Assembly: GCA_938022205.1 (NCBI GenBank)
Contig: CALIEB010000007.1
Coordinates: forward strand, 62,001 to 126,000
Origin: an uncultured Anaerolineae bacterium
GTDB taxonomy: Bacteria; Chloroflexota; Anaerolineae; Aggregatilineales; Phototrophicaceae
DNA length: 64,000 nt
Direction: 5' to 3'
This document shows, piece by piece, positions 16,245 to 24,081 of this stretch. The notes under the pieces are model-generated. The model was not told the DNA's origin. It did not search any database and saw only the letters and a list, made by a program, of their open reading frames with translations. Each line of letters starts with the position of its first letter. Position 1 is the first letter of the stretch. A program made the translations under genes and the position numbers.

Positions 16245-17720
16245 ATGAGGCAGCCAAACGAACGTGTTGGACAGTACATCATCCAAGAACAAATTGGCAA
16301 GGGGGGCATGGCGACGGTCTACAAGGCGTATCACGAACGCCTCGAGCGCGTTGTGGCGGTGAAGTTCATGCACGCTGCTTTCTTGCAAGATTCCGCCTTC
16401 TTACAACGGTTTGAACGCGAGGCGCGCATCGTCGCCAAGCTCGAGCATCCCAACATTATCCCCATCTATGACTTTGCTGATGTAGACGGCACGCCTTACT
16501 TGGTGATGAAATATATCGAAGGGCAGACGTTGAAGCAGCGCGCGCTCAAAACGGGCTTCACGCTCCACGAGACCGTGCAGACGATGACGCAAGTTGCCGC
16601 CGCGCTCGACTACGCGCACGCGCAGGGTGTGCTGCACCGCGACCTTAAGCCTTCTAACATCATGCTCGACAGCGACAACCGCCCGTACTTGATGGACTTT
16701 GGACTAGCGCGTATGGTGCAGGTGGGCGAAAGCACGATTAGCCACGACATGATGCTCGGCACGCCCTTCTACATTTCGCCCGAGCAGGCGCAAGGCGTGA
16801 AAGACCTCACGCCCGCCACCGATATTTACTCCTTTGCGGTGATTGTCTATGAGCTTATCACGGGTACAGTGCCGTTTCAGGCAGAAAGTGCCTATGGCAT
16901 TGTGCATGGGCATATCGCCAAAACGCCCACGCCGCCCAGCGAGCTGAACCCCAAGCTCAACGCGGCGGTGGATGCTGTGATGGCGAAGGCACTCGCCAAA
17001 GACCCCGCCGCGCGTTATCCAACCGCTTCCGCCTTTATGCAAGCGTTTCGTGAGGCGTTGGACGGCGCGCCAACCGCTGCCAGCAGCGAAGACTCGGTGG
17101 TGGCGCACAGCGGCGTACAGCCCGCCTCAACGCCGATTGTCTCGGTCGGGACAGACGAGGAGAAGCGCAAACGTAGCTATCAGCTGGAGAGTGAGTTTGA
17201 CCTGAAAAGCATCAGCTGGCGCGACGTAGGCGAGCGCATCAAGAGCGGCGTTTACATGATTGCCGAAGAAATTGAAGAGCGCATAGACAGCGAAATGTCT
17301 AAGCGCAAGGGCAGAAATCCCGAAGATCCTGAAGAGATTGTCCGTCGTCGCATTGCCAAGAAGCACAAAGAGCGCAGCGAGTTCATCACGCACTTAGGCA
17401 TCTATTTGTTGATTAACCTCATGCTTTGGGTGGCGTTTCGTGGGCAGTGGTGGCTGATTTTCACCACACTGGGCTGGGGTGTAGGCGTGTTCGGGCATTG
17501 GATGGAGTATTACAACAAATACGGCGCGGGCGCGGCTAAAATTGAAGAGGAAGTGCGAAATGAACTCTCGCAGATTTACGGGAACGCGCCTAAGATGAAG
17601 CGTGAGGCTGCTTTGCGCCTTGAAGACCTTGAAGGCGACACGTTGGGCGTGCGTATCAGCGAGGATGGTGAACTGACGGACAGCTTTGTCGACGAGGCAC
17701 GCCACAAGCACAGGAAGTAA
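16245..17720 (+). CDS. Ser/Thr protein kinase with C-terminal 2TM domain
   Basis: 491 residues from the ATG at 16245. All Hanks kinase elements are present: the glycine loop GKGGMATVYK (18-27), VAVKFM lysine (about 40), HRDLKPSN (about 130), DFGLAR (about 150), the activation segment GTPFYISPEQA and DIYSFAV. A linker follows (about 275-330). The C-terminus (about 365-430) is a 2TM domain: a basic RRRIAKKHKERSEFITHL helix, then two membrane helices (GIYLLINLMLWVAF; WWLIFTTLGWGVGVFGHWM). There is no extracellular PASTA or sensor domain, so the kinase is probably anchored at the inner face of the membrane. A related 2TM gene follows after 6 bp. Confidence 0.92.
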   Translation: MRQPNERVGQYIIQEQIGKGGMATVYKAYHERLERVVAVKFMHAAFLQDSAFLQRFEREARIVAKLEHPNIIPIYDFADVDGTPYLVMKYIEGQTLKQRALKTGFTLHETVQTMTQVAAALDYAHAQGVLHRDLKPSNIMLDSDNRPYLMDFGLARMVQVGESTISHDMMLGTPFYISPEQAQGVKDLTPATDIYSFAVIVYELITGTVPFQAESAYGIVHGHIAKTPTPPSELNPKLNAAVDAVMAKALAKDPAARYPTASAFMQAFREALDGAPTAASSEDSVVAHSGVQPASTPIVSVGTDEEKRKRSYQLESEFDLKSISWRDVGERIKSGVYMIAEEIEERIDSEMSKRKGRNPEDPEEIVRRRIAKKHKERSEFITHLGIYLLINLMLWVAFRGQWWLIFTTLGWGVGVFGHWMEYYNKYGAGAAKIEEEVRNELSQIYGNAPKMKREAALRLEDLEGDTLGVRISEDGELTDSFVDEARHKHRK

Positions 17721-17726
17721 GCGAGG

Positions 17727-18083
17727 ATGAACAACGGCATATACGACGAGTACGACCTGCCAGAGGTTGACCTTGAGCGCGTGGTCGAGCGTGTGACGCT
17801 GCGCCACCAACGCAAGTATTGGTTTATCTTGCATTCGGTGATTTTTACGCTGGGCGTGCCGCTCTTTGCCCAGCTCACGCTGTTTTTGTTCTTGGTGTGG
17901 GTGGGCGTGTGGATGACGCATTTGGTCTGGATTTTTTACCACAGCACCTTAGAAGCCGCCATCGCCCAAGAGCTAGAACAGGAGCGGCAGCGCATCGCCA
18001 AAGCCAAGCGCGAGGCGCGCATTGCTTACGGCGAGCGATTGGGCGACGACGGCGAGTGGTTGGAATACGACCAGCGCGTTTAG
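17727..18083 (+). CDS. Small 2TM-domain-like membrane protein
   Basis: 118 residues with two hydrophobic helices (about 33-52, WFILHSVIFTLGVPLFAQL; and 53-72, FLFLVWVGVWMTHLVWIF), preceded by a basic stretch RVTLRHQRKYW and followed by a charged coiled coil (AQELEQERQRIAKAKREAR). The arrangement resembles the 2TM domain at the end of the upstream kinase, from whose gene it is separated by 6 bp. It may pair with the kinase in the membrane or be its substrate; this is inference from position and shape. Its last bases overlap the convergent dipeptidase gene. Confidence 0.65.
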   Translation: MNNGIYDEYDLPEVDLERVVERVTLRHQRKYWFILHSVIFTLGVPLFAQLTLFLFLVWVGVWMTHLVWIFYHSTLEAAIAQELEQERQRIAKAKREARIAYGERLGDDGEWLEYDQRV

Positions 18084-19156
18084 GCAGGCAGTGCCTGCGT
18101 CAGCACGCGCAAGAAGTTGCCGCCGCAAATGGCTGCCACGTCGTGCGCGCTGTAGCCGCGCTGGTCTAACGCTTCGGCAACTAGCGACAAGCTGGCGATG
18201 CTGTCCATCTCGTAGGGGATTTTCTCGCGCCCAAAGCCGCCGTCAAAGTCGGTGCCAATGCCCGCGTGGCGTGCGCTGCCCGTGAGCTGGCACACGGTGT
18301 CGATGGCATCGATGTAGCGGCTGAGCGGCGTGTTGGCGCGGTTAGCGGCGCGCTCGCGGTCGTCATGCAAGAAGGCGTTGAACGGCACGAGCCCGATGAC
18401 TCCGTCGCGTGCCGCCAGCTTCTTAATCATCTCGTCGCTGAGGTGGCGGTCGCTGTTGCGGAAGCGGCGCGGGTTGCTGTGGCTGGCGATAACTGCGCCC
18501 TCATAGCTGGCAATCGCCTCGTGGTAAGCCTCTTCTGCCATGTGCGACAAATCTAACACGGCGTTTCGCGCTGCCATCTCTTTGAGCAGCGCGCGCCCCA
18601 AATCGGTCAAGCCACCCGCGCCGCGTCCGTTGTAAATCGTGCCGCCGCTGTAGCGCGTCTCTGACCACGCCAAGCCAATTACGCGCACGCCCCGCGCCCA
18701 CCATGCCGCAAAGTCGCTGGGGTCAAGGATGGGGTCTGCGCCTTCCATGAGGATGACCATGCCCAACGTGCGCTCGGCGGGCGGCTTGTGCCATGTGGCG
18801 CGCACCGCGTCTAGCTCCGCCAGCGTGCGCACGGGCGCGATTTGCGGGTGATTGAACAGCGTCTCGTAGTAGCCAAGCTGGGCAAGGGCTTGGTCGTGCG
18901 CTTCCTGCGGCGTGGTGTAGATGATGTCGTTGGCGAACATCGCCGCAAAGGCCGGACAAGTGTAGAGCGTGGCGAAGACCAAGCCCACGCCTCCCGCCAG
19001 CGCGTCGGGCAGGCTAACGGTGGTCGTGCCGTCTTGCGCGGCGGTGGGCGAGCCAGCCTCGCGAGCGCGCTTGACGGCTACGCTTTCGCGAAAATCGCGC
19101 CCGTTGCCCAGATAGTTCCACGCGATGTCAAGGTGAGCATCCACAATAATCGGCAT
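18080..19156 (-). CDS. Membrane dipeptidase family enzyme (peptidase M19)
   Basis: A zinc dipeptidase of 358 residues with a TIM-barrel fold. The N-terminal metal site DAHLD is at 6-10, followed by VILMEGADP with the bridging glutamate at about 136, GLTDLGRALLKEM, DLSHMAEEAYHE, ASHSNPR, and GIGTDFDGGFG near 288. These match the renal dipeptidase/M19 family, which cleaves dipeptides including those with D-residues. No signal peptide is visible, so it is probably cytoplasmic. AAGGAG precedes the ATG. Confidence 0.92.
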   Translation of the reverse strand: MPIIVDAHLDIAWNYLGNGRDFRESVAVKRAREAGSPTAAQDGTTTVSLPDALAGGVGLVFATLYTCPAFAAMFANDIIYTTPQEAHDQALAQLGYYETLFNHPQIAPVRTLAELDAVRATWHKPPAERTLGMVILMEGADPILDPSDFAAWWARGVRVIGLAWSETRYSGGTIYNGRGAGGLTDLGRALLKEMAARNAVLDLSHMAEEAYHEAIASYEGAVIASHSNPRRFRNSDRHLSDEMIKKLAARDGVIGLVPFNAFLHDDRERAANRANTPLSRYIDAIDTVCQLTGSARHAGIGTDFDGGFGREKIPYEMDSIASLSLVAEALDQRGYSAHDVAAICGGNFLRVLTQALPA

Positions 19157-19299
19157 GAGGGTTACTCCTTAGGATGTACCGATAAGAAGCCCACTTTAGC
19201 GTGCGCGACGACACACTGCAAGCCCGCAATAGTGACTTCCATCAGGTTTGATGCCCGCTATGGCGTAGAAGGTAGAGAATGGGGCAGCGGCGGCAAGGG

Positions 19300-20769
19300 C
19301 TATCCGATGAACCACTCACTGCCGCGCATCTCCATCGGCTGCGTGAAGATGAAAAACGCCAAGAGCATGAGCGCGAGCAGATACGCCGCCCAAATCGCCC
19401 ACGCCGCAAAGCTGCGCTGCCCAAACGCCTGCGCGGCGTTGCGTTGCGCCACCCACAGCGCGCCGACAAAGCCTGCCACTAAGCCCGCGCCTTGCAAAAG
19501 GGCAATCGCTTCTAGCGAGGGTGCGCTGTTCCACGTTGCCCAGTCGGCGCGCCCACCCAAAAATTCCTGCAGAATTGGCACGAACGACAGCGGTGCAATT
19601 AGCCAGTGAAACGTGTAATGCGCCCACCAAATGCCAAAGCCCATCGGCGCGAACGCCGGCGCGAACACTGCCGTGACCTCACGCAGGCTGGCGCGGGCGC
19701 GCGTGAGCTTGCGCGCTAGCCACGCCGCCGCTAACGTCGCGCCCAACGGCAGCAGCACCCCGCCCACGCCGAAAAGCAGCAGCAGGAACACCCACTCAGC
19801 GGCGATGCCTGTGGCGGCGGCGAAGTCGGCTTGTAGCGCGTAAACGGGCGGAATCATGCCAAAGGCATTGAGCAAGCCCAGCCACGTCAGCCCAATCACC
19901 ATTAGCGCAACGTCCCAACGCTTTGCCCACGCCCCCACGCGCAGCTCCGTCCCCAGCGGGCGTGTGAACAAGCTGGCGTTGGCGTGTGGACAGGCGCGCA
20001 CGCAGTCCAAGCACAGCGTGCAGTCGAGGTTGCTGGTCATTTGCGGCGCGTAAAGTAGTGTGCCGCAGCCAAGCGTGCCTTGCGGGCTGTGCGTCACTTG
20101 CACGGCGCGCGTCGCCGCGTTGCTGTTGGCGGCGCGCACGGGAATTTCGTCGAGGTGGATGCTGACCTGTGGGGCATACGCGCCGTTGACGCACTCTTTG
20201 CCCGTGCAAGCGGCGCAAACGGCAGGGTCTTTCACGCCGATTTGTGTGGGCGCGAGCGTGCTGTAGACAAAGTTAAACGTTCCCAGCGGACACACGTACT
20301 TGCAGAACGCAGACTCTGTGAAAAAGGCTTCCAGCGCGAACGCGGCCATGAAGTAGAAGACAATCACCCACGCCGTTAGCGCGGGACTTGCCCACATGTC
20401 TAACGCCTCGTAAAGCCAGAACAGCACGAGCAGCCCCGCCATCGCCAGCCACTTGCCGCGCAGAAAGGCGGGAAAGCGTCGTCCGCGCCAAGACAACCGC
20501 TTTGCCAGCGTGCGCGGCAGCGTGAACGGGCAGCCCATGCAGAAGACATTGCCTACCAGCAGCAGCGCAACGACAATTAGCCCGCGATAATGCACCCACG
20601 CGCCGACGGTGGCGAGGTTGCGCGAGGCTTCAGGTGGTCCCGTGAAGCCATCCCAAAGCATCGCTAGTGCCGCTAGCAGGAACAGCGTTTGCAAGGGCAG
20701 CCGCCCCCAGCGTCCGCGCAGCCAACGCAAGGCGGGCATCTCGAGCAGGTCAATGCGTTGTGAACTCAT
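19300..20769 (-). CDS. FesM-like 4Fe-4S polyferredoxin membrane protein (NapH/RdxA type)
   Basis: A protein of 489 residues with about eight to ten membrane segments. Its cysteine clusters lie in the order CMGCPFTLPR, CKYVCPLGTF, CAACTGKEC and CTLCLDCVRACPHAN; the last is a classic ferredoxin CxxCxxCxxxCP site. This arrangement matches membrane ferredoxins of the NapH/CcoG group. In Chloroflexota such proteins are annotated FesM. They are thought to pass electrons between quinones and cytoplasmic or redox partners; the partner here is unknown. It starts with ATG at 20769 after GAGAGG. The 143-bp gap to the dipeptidase holds nothing clear. Confidence 0.82.
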   Translation of the reverse strand: MSSQRIDLLEMPALRWLRGRWGRLPLQTLFLLAALAMLWDGFTGPPEASRNLATVGAWVHYRGLIVVALLLVGNVFCMGCPFTLPRTLAKRLSWRGRRFPAFLRGKWLAMAGLLVLFWLYEALDMWASPALTAWVIVFYFMAAFALEAFFTESAFCKYVCPLGTFNFVYSTLAPTQIGVKDPAVCAACTGKECVNGAYAPQVSIHLDEIPVRAANSNAATRAVQVTHSPQGTLGCGTLLYAPQMTSNLDCTLCLDCVRACPHANASLFTRPLGTELRVGAWAKRWDVALMVIGLTWLGLLNAFGMIPPVYALQADFAAATGIAAEWVFLLLLFGVGGVLLPLGATLAAAWLARKLTRARASLREVTAVFAPAFAPMGFGIWWAHYTFHWLIAPLSFVPILQEFLGGRADWATWNSAPSLEAIALLQGAGLVAGFVGALWVAQRNAAQAFGQRSFAAWAIWAAYLLALMLLAFFIFTQPMEMRGSEWFIG

Positions 20770-20932
20770 ATAGCAGCCTCTCGCTAGGGTTGTTGGGCGC
20801 GCGTGCGATATGCTTCAGCGTGCCATCTTATCTCATTTTACGCCAAAACGTGCAGGCGTTTGTGACCATTGCGACCAACGGCTAACATCCCACTAGGGCG
20901 CGCGCTTTCGCCTAAAACCACCGAAAAGATGG

Positions 20933-20938
20933 TAGAAT
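20933..20938 (+). promoter_or_regulatory. TAGAAT -10-like element before the phosphotransferase gene
   Basis: TAGAAT lies 42 bp before the ATG at 20981, the same position as the TATAAT elements of neighbouring genes. The -35 is not clear. The divergent FesM-like gene starts at 20769; the rest of this gap holds no gene. Confidence 0.4.
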
Positions 20939-20980
20939 AGGGGGGATAAAAACAAGGCACAACCTAAGAAAGAGACCCCT

Positions 20981-21994
20981 ATGCTACAAGAAAACACCGC
21001 GTTTTTGTCGCCACTGGCTGAGTTTTTGTCGCGTCAAATCGGCGTGCCTGTGACAATTAGCGACCCTAAGCCGCTTTCGGGCGGCGCGTCGCGCGATACA
21101 TGGCTGTTTACCGCGCAGTATGGCGACACGCAAGAGAAGCTGGTGCTGCGCCGCGACTTGCCCACGCAAATGTTTGACGGTGCGCTCACCCGCGAGCAGG
21201 AGTTCTTGCTCATGCGCGCCGCCTACGAACACGGCGTGCAGTGCGCGCAGGTGCGCTATCTTTGCACGGACAACGCCGTGTTGGGCAGTCCGTTTTTCGT
21301 GATGGCGTACAAAGCGGGCGTGAGCATCGGCGTGAAGGTGGTGCAGTCGCCCGAACTAGCGCAAGCGCGCGCGCGCCTGCCTGAACAGCTGGCGCAGCAG
21401 CTAGCGACCATTCACGCGCTGCCGCTGGATGGGCTGGACTTTTTGCCGCGTCCGCCGCAAGGCGTGCAAGCCGCTCAAGACACTATCAACCAGATGTACC
21501 CCATTCTCGACGGGCTCGGCGTAAAAAGCCCCACGTGGGAGTGGTGCTTGCGCTGGGCGCAGCGACATCTGCCCGCGCCAATCGCCGATACCTTCGTACA
21601 TGGCGATTTTCGCGTCGGCAACCTGCTTGTGGACGAAAATGGCTTGTCGGCGGTGATTGATTGGGAGTTTGGGCATGTCGGCGACCCCGACGAGGAGCTG
21701 GGCTACATCTGCATGCGCGATTGGCGGTTTGGCAACGGCAAGGCGCATTTTGCCGGCATTGCCGACCGCGAGACCTTCCTCACGGCGTACGAACGCTACA
21801 GTGGGCGCAGCGTCGACCGCGCGCGTGTCGATTGGTGGGAGATTATGGGCAACATCCGCTGGGGCATCATCTGCATGAGCCAAGCCAACCGCCACTTAAG
21901 CGGACAAGAGCGCAGCGTTGAACTTGCTAGCTTGGGGCGGCGCAGCGCAGAAATGCAGCTCGAAGCCCTGCGGTTGATAGGGCGTTACGCTTAG
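20981..21994 (+). CDS. Phosphotransferase (APH/choline kinase) family protein
   Basis: 337 residues with the aminoglycoside-phosphotransferase/kinase fold: an N-terminal LSGGASRDTW phosphate loop (about 28-38), LVLRRDLP lysine strand, catalytic HGDFRVGNLLVDENG near 206 and DWEFGHVGDPDEELGY near 226. This subgroup is common in bacteria that break down fatty or aromatic acids and usually accompanies acyl-CoA dehydrogenase and DUF6285 genes. A DUF6285 gene does occur in this window, but at 33.6 kb. The natural substrate is unknown. Confidence 0.88.
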   Translation: MLQENTAFLSPLAEFLSRQIGVPVTISDPKPLSGGASRDTWLFTAQYGDTQEKLVLRRDLPTQMFDGALTREQEFLLMRAAYEHGVQCAQVRYLCTDNAVLGSPFFVMAYKAGVSIGVKVVQSPELAQARARLPEQLAQQLATIHALPLDGLDFLPRPPQGVQAAQDTINQMYPILDGLGVKSPTWEWCLRWAQRHLPAPIADTFVHGDFRVGNLLVDENGLSAVIDWEFGHVGDPDEELGYICMRDWRFGNGKAHFAGIADRETFLTAYERYSGRSVDRARVDWWEIMGNIRWGIICMSQANRHLSGQERSVELASLGRRSAEMQLEALRLIGRYA

Positions 21995-22006
21995 GGCGCG
22001 CCATAA

Positions 22007-22390
22007 TTACAAAATCTCACGCTGAAAAATTTTAAGTGCTGGCAAAACCTGTCTTTATCGCTAGCCAACATCACGCTGTTGTTTGGCGCAAACAGCTCGG
22101 GCTATCGTGATGTGGTGACGGGACAAGACGACAAGCAAAGAATTCACCTTGAGCTTGCTTGGCGTTTGCGCAAGCCCGCTAACTTTGGTGCGGACTATGC
22201 CGCTTTAGCACATTATGATGATGCAAGTGTGTTGACAAACTGTCAGGTGAGGCAGCAGTGCCAGCAGAAACAGCGCGCTCCAAAGCGCAAGGGCATGCTT
22301 CTACGGGTATTTCTCGCGTGTCGGTCGCAAATCTTGACAATCCTCAATCAAAACAAACGCGGCTATGAGACAGCTTTACGAGTATACTAA
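22007..22390 (+). pseudogene. Remnant of a RecF/SMC-like AAA ATPase with internal deletion
   Basis: Reading from 22007 in the frame of the open stretch at 22079-22390 gives LQNLTLKNFKCWQNLSLSL, then ANITLLFGANSSG. That is the N-terminus of an AAA ATPase of the kind with a RecF-like fold, up to the Walker A loop. The loop should continue GKS/T, but instead the sequence jumps to YRDVVTGQDDKQRIHLELAW. In this family that segment normally lies some tens of residues downstream (pattern G-x-F/Y-R-D-V-x-x-G-x-D). So the catalytic lysine and a following block are deleted. There is no start codon (TAA precedes) and no remaining C-terminus. It fills the 440-bp gap between two genes; base composition is more AT-rich than the neighbours. 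Confidence 0.7.
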
Positions 22391-22436
22391 AAGAGTGAAT
22401 AGAGCGGCGTAGATGACACAAAAAAGGGCGGTAGCC

Positions 22437-23246
22437 ATGCGCAAACTGTTTACCTTAACTCTTGTGCTTCTTCTCGGGGTCTTAGCGGCGTGCGGTGGCG
22501 AAGAGAGCGGCGGCACGACTAGCGACAGCGGCGATAACCCGTTGAGCGTCATTCAATGGTCTCGCGACCCGCTCTATGTCGTGTTTCGCGCGGACACGGT
22601 CGGCGGCGACCCTGACCCGCTGGTGACGGCATTGCGCGTGCCAGAATGCACAATTTATGGCGATGGGCGAGCGGTTTGGGTGACGCTAGCGCGCGACGGC
22701 AACTTCCACGTGCTGTTTGATTTTCTCGACGACGCAACCATCCAAGAGTTTATTAGCTGGCTGGCGATTGATCGCAAAATTTATAGCTACCAAGAGGGCT
22801 ACAAGAACGAGCTGCCGCAGCGCGTGACCCCCGTTTATCGCCAGCTTTACGTCAACGTGAGCGGGATGGCGCACGTTACGGACGATTTCGCAGGGTGGGA
22901 AGTGGACTATTATGAGAGCATCCTCGAACGCTGCAAGACGCTAAGCCGCACGCCGCGCCGCTTTCAGCCAGACGGCGCGTGGCTGCTGGCGGAGTTTGTC
23001 GAAGACACGCGCTTTGTGACCTACCCGATTGTTTACTGGGACGCGGAGGCTGCTGCGTTTAGCTTTAGCGGCATGGCGGTCGACGGCAGTCCGCAGTGGG
23101 TCGAGGGCAACGTCGTGCGCGTGCTGTGGCAATACTTGATAGAGACACCGGGCAACGTGCTGTTCGAAGACGTGTTTGGTCGCTATCGTGTGGCGATGCA
23201 GGTGCCGGGCGTGACGCTCAACGCGCCGCCCGCGCCCAATCAGTAG
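22437..23246 (+). CDS. Lipoprotein of unknown function
   Basis: 269 residues from the ATG at 22437, with a textbook lipoprotein signal: MRKLFTLTLVLLLGVLAAC, lipobox LAAC with Cys19. An upstream ATG at 22413 would put eight extra residues before the signal and is less likely. After a Gly/Ser linker the mature domain (IQWSRDPLYVVFRADTVGG; PECTIYGDGRAVWV) is mixed alpha/beta with no family recognised. A TATACT -10-like element is at 22383-22388. It heads a likely operon with the next membrane protein and a glycosyltransferase. Confidence 0.75.
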   Translation: MRKLFTLTLVLLLGVLAACGGEESGGTTSDSGDNPLSVIQWSRDPLYVVFRADTVGGDPDPLVTALRVPECTIYGDGRAVWVTLARDGNFHVLFDFLDDATIQEFISWLAIDRKIYSYQEGYKNELPQRVTPVYRQLYVNVSGMAHVTDDFAGWEVDYYESILERCKTLSRTPRRFQPDGAWLLAEFVEDTRFVTYPIVYWDAEAAAFSFSGMAVDGSPQWVEGNVVRVLWQYLIETPGNVLFEDVFGRYRVAMQVPGVTLNAPPAPNQ

Positions 23247-23304
23247 ACAAAAGCGGCGTTTTGCGTTATGCTCAAACTGCCAATGGTTGTTGGAGAAGAA
23301 GCTC

Positions 23305-24066
23305 ATGCGCTACGAGAACCCTTATCGCACTTGGCAAGCGACGTTGTTTTTGGCGTTGATGTGGTTGGGGATGGTGGTCGTAATCATCCACAACGCGCGC
23401 ACGGCATGGTCTACGCCTGCTGCTGAAGCCGCGTTTACGCCGCGTGAGGTGCTGGTGTTCGTCTCGCAGGACAGCACGGTCTACACGATGGACAGCGGGC
23501 TGCAGACAGCGCACGTGCCGCTGGTACAGTGTCCTGCGCGTCAGCTGCACGTCTTGGCGGATGACGGTGCGCCCGCGTTCACGCTAACCGATGTCACGTG
23601 GCTAGATGACGAGCTGCTGGCGTTTCGCTTCTGGGCGGATAGACCCTACTACATCGTTAGCTCGAACTTAGGCGCGTCAATTCACGCGGTGCAAGCCCCC
23701 GAAAACCCCGCGCTACACATCGTGCTGGAGTGTCCTCCGCGCGCGCAGCAGCAGCACTTGTTGGCGTTCGTGTGGCTGGACGACATGCTCTACATGCACA
23801 ACGTGGGCGCAGGCAGCCTACAGCCTATCATGAGCGCGCCGCAAGCCTGCCGCGTGGCGTGGCAAACGCAGCAAGAGGCACGCAGCGTGGCGACATGGGA
23901 CATGGCGGTGCCGCTTGAAACGGGCGCGGGCATTTTGCCACCTGACAGTTTGGTGGCGTTTTCGCTAACCGTGACGGGTGAGCTAACGGTCGAAGTTCCC
24001 GCGTTCGATGGCTTAATCTTGCACTATGAGGACACCTCTTTGCGCCTGTGGTCGGACTGCCGCTAA
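23305..24066 (+). CDS. Membrane-anchored exported protein, function unknown
   Basis: 253 residues from the ATG at 23305, preferred over a TTG at 23287 because TGGAGAAG precedes it. One N-terminal membrane segment (about residues 12-30, LFLALMWLGMVVVIIHNA) is followed by an extracytoplasmic domain of beta-strand character (VLVFVSQDSTVYTMDSG; DVTWLDDELLAFRFW; FVWLDDMLYMHNVG) that may be a small beta-propeller-like fold. No family is recognised. It lies between the lipoprotein (58 bp) and the glycosyltransferase (15 bp), so a joint role in cell-surface construction is plausible. Confidence 0.65.
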   Translation: MRYENPYRTWQATLFLALMWLGMVVVIIHNARTAWSTPAAEAAFTPREVLVFVSQDSTVYTMDSGLQTAHVPLVQCPARQLHVLADDGAPAFTLTDVTWLDDELLAFRFWADRPYYIVSSNLGASIHAVQAPENPALHIVLECPPRAQQQHLLAFVWLDDMLYMHNVGAGSLQPIMSAPQACRVAWQTQQEARSVATWDMAVPLETGAGILPPDSLVAFSLTVTGELTVEVPAFDGLILHYEDTSLRLWSDCR

Positions 24067-24081
24067 CAGGCGAACAATTCG

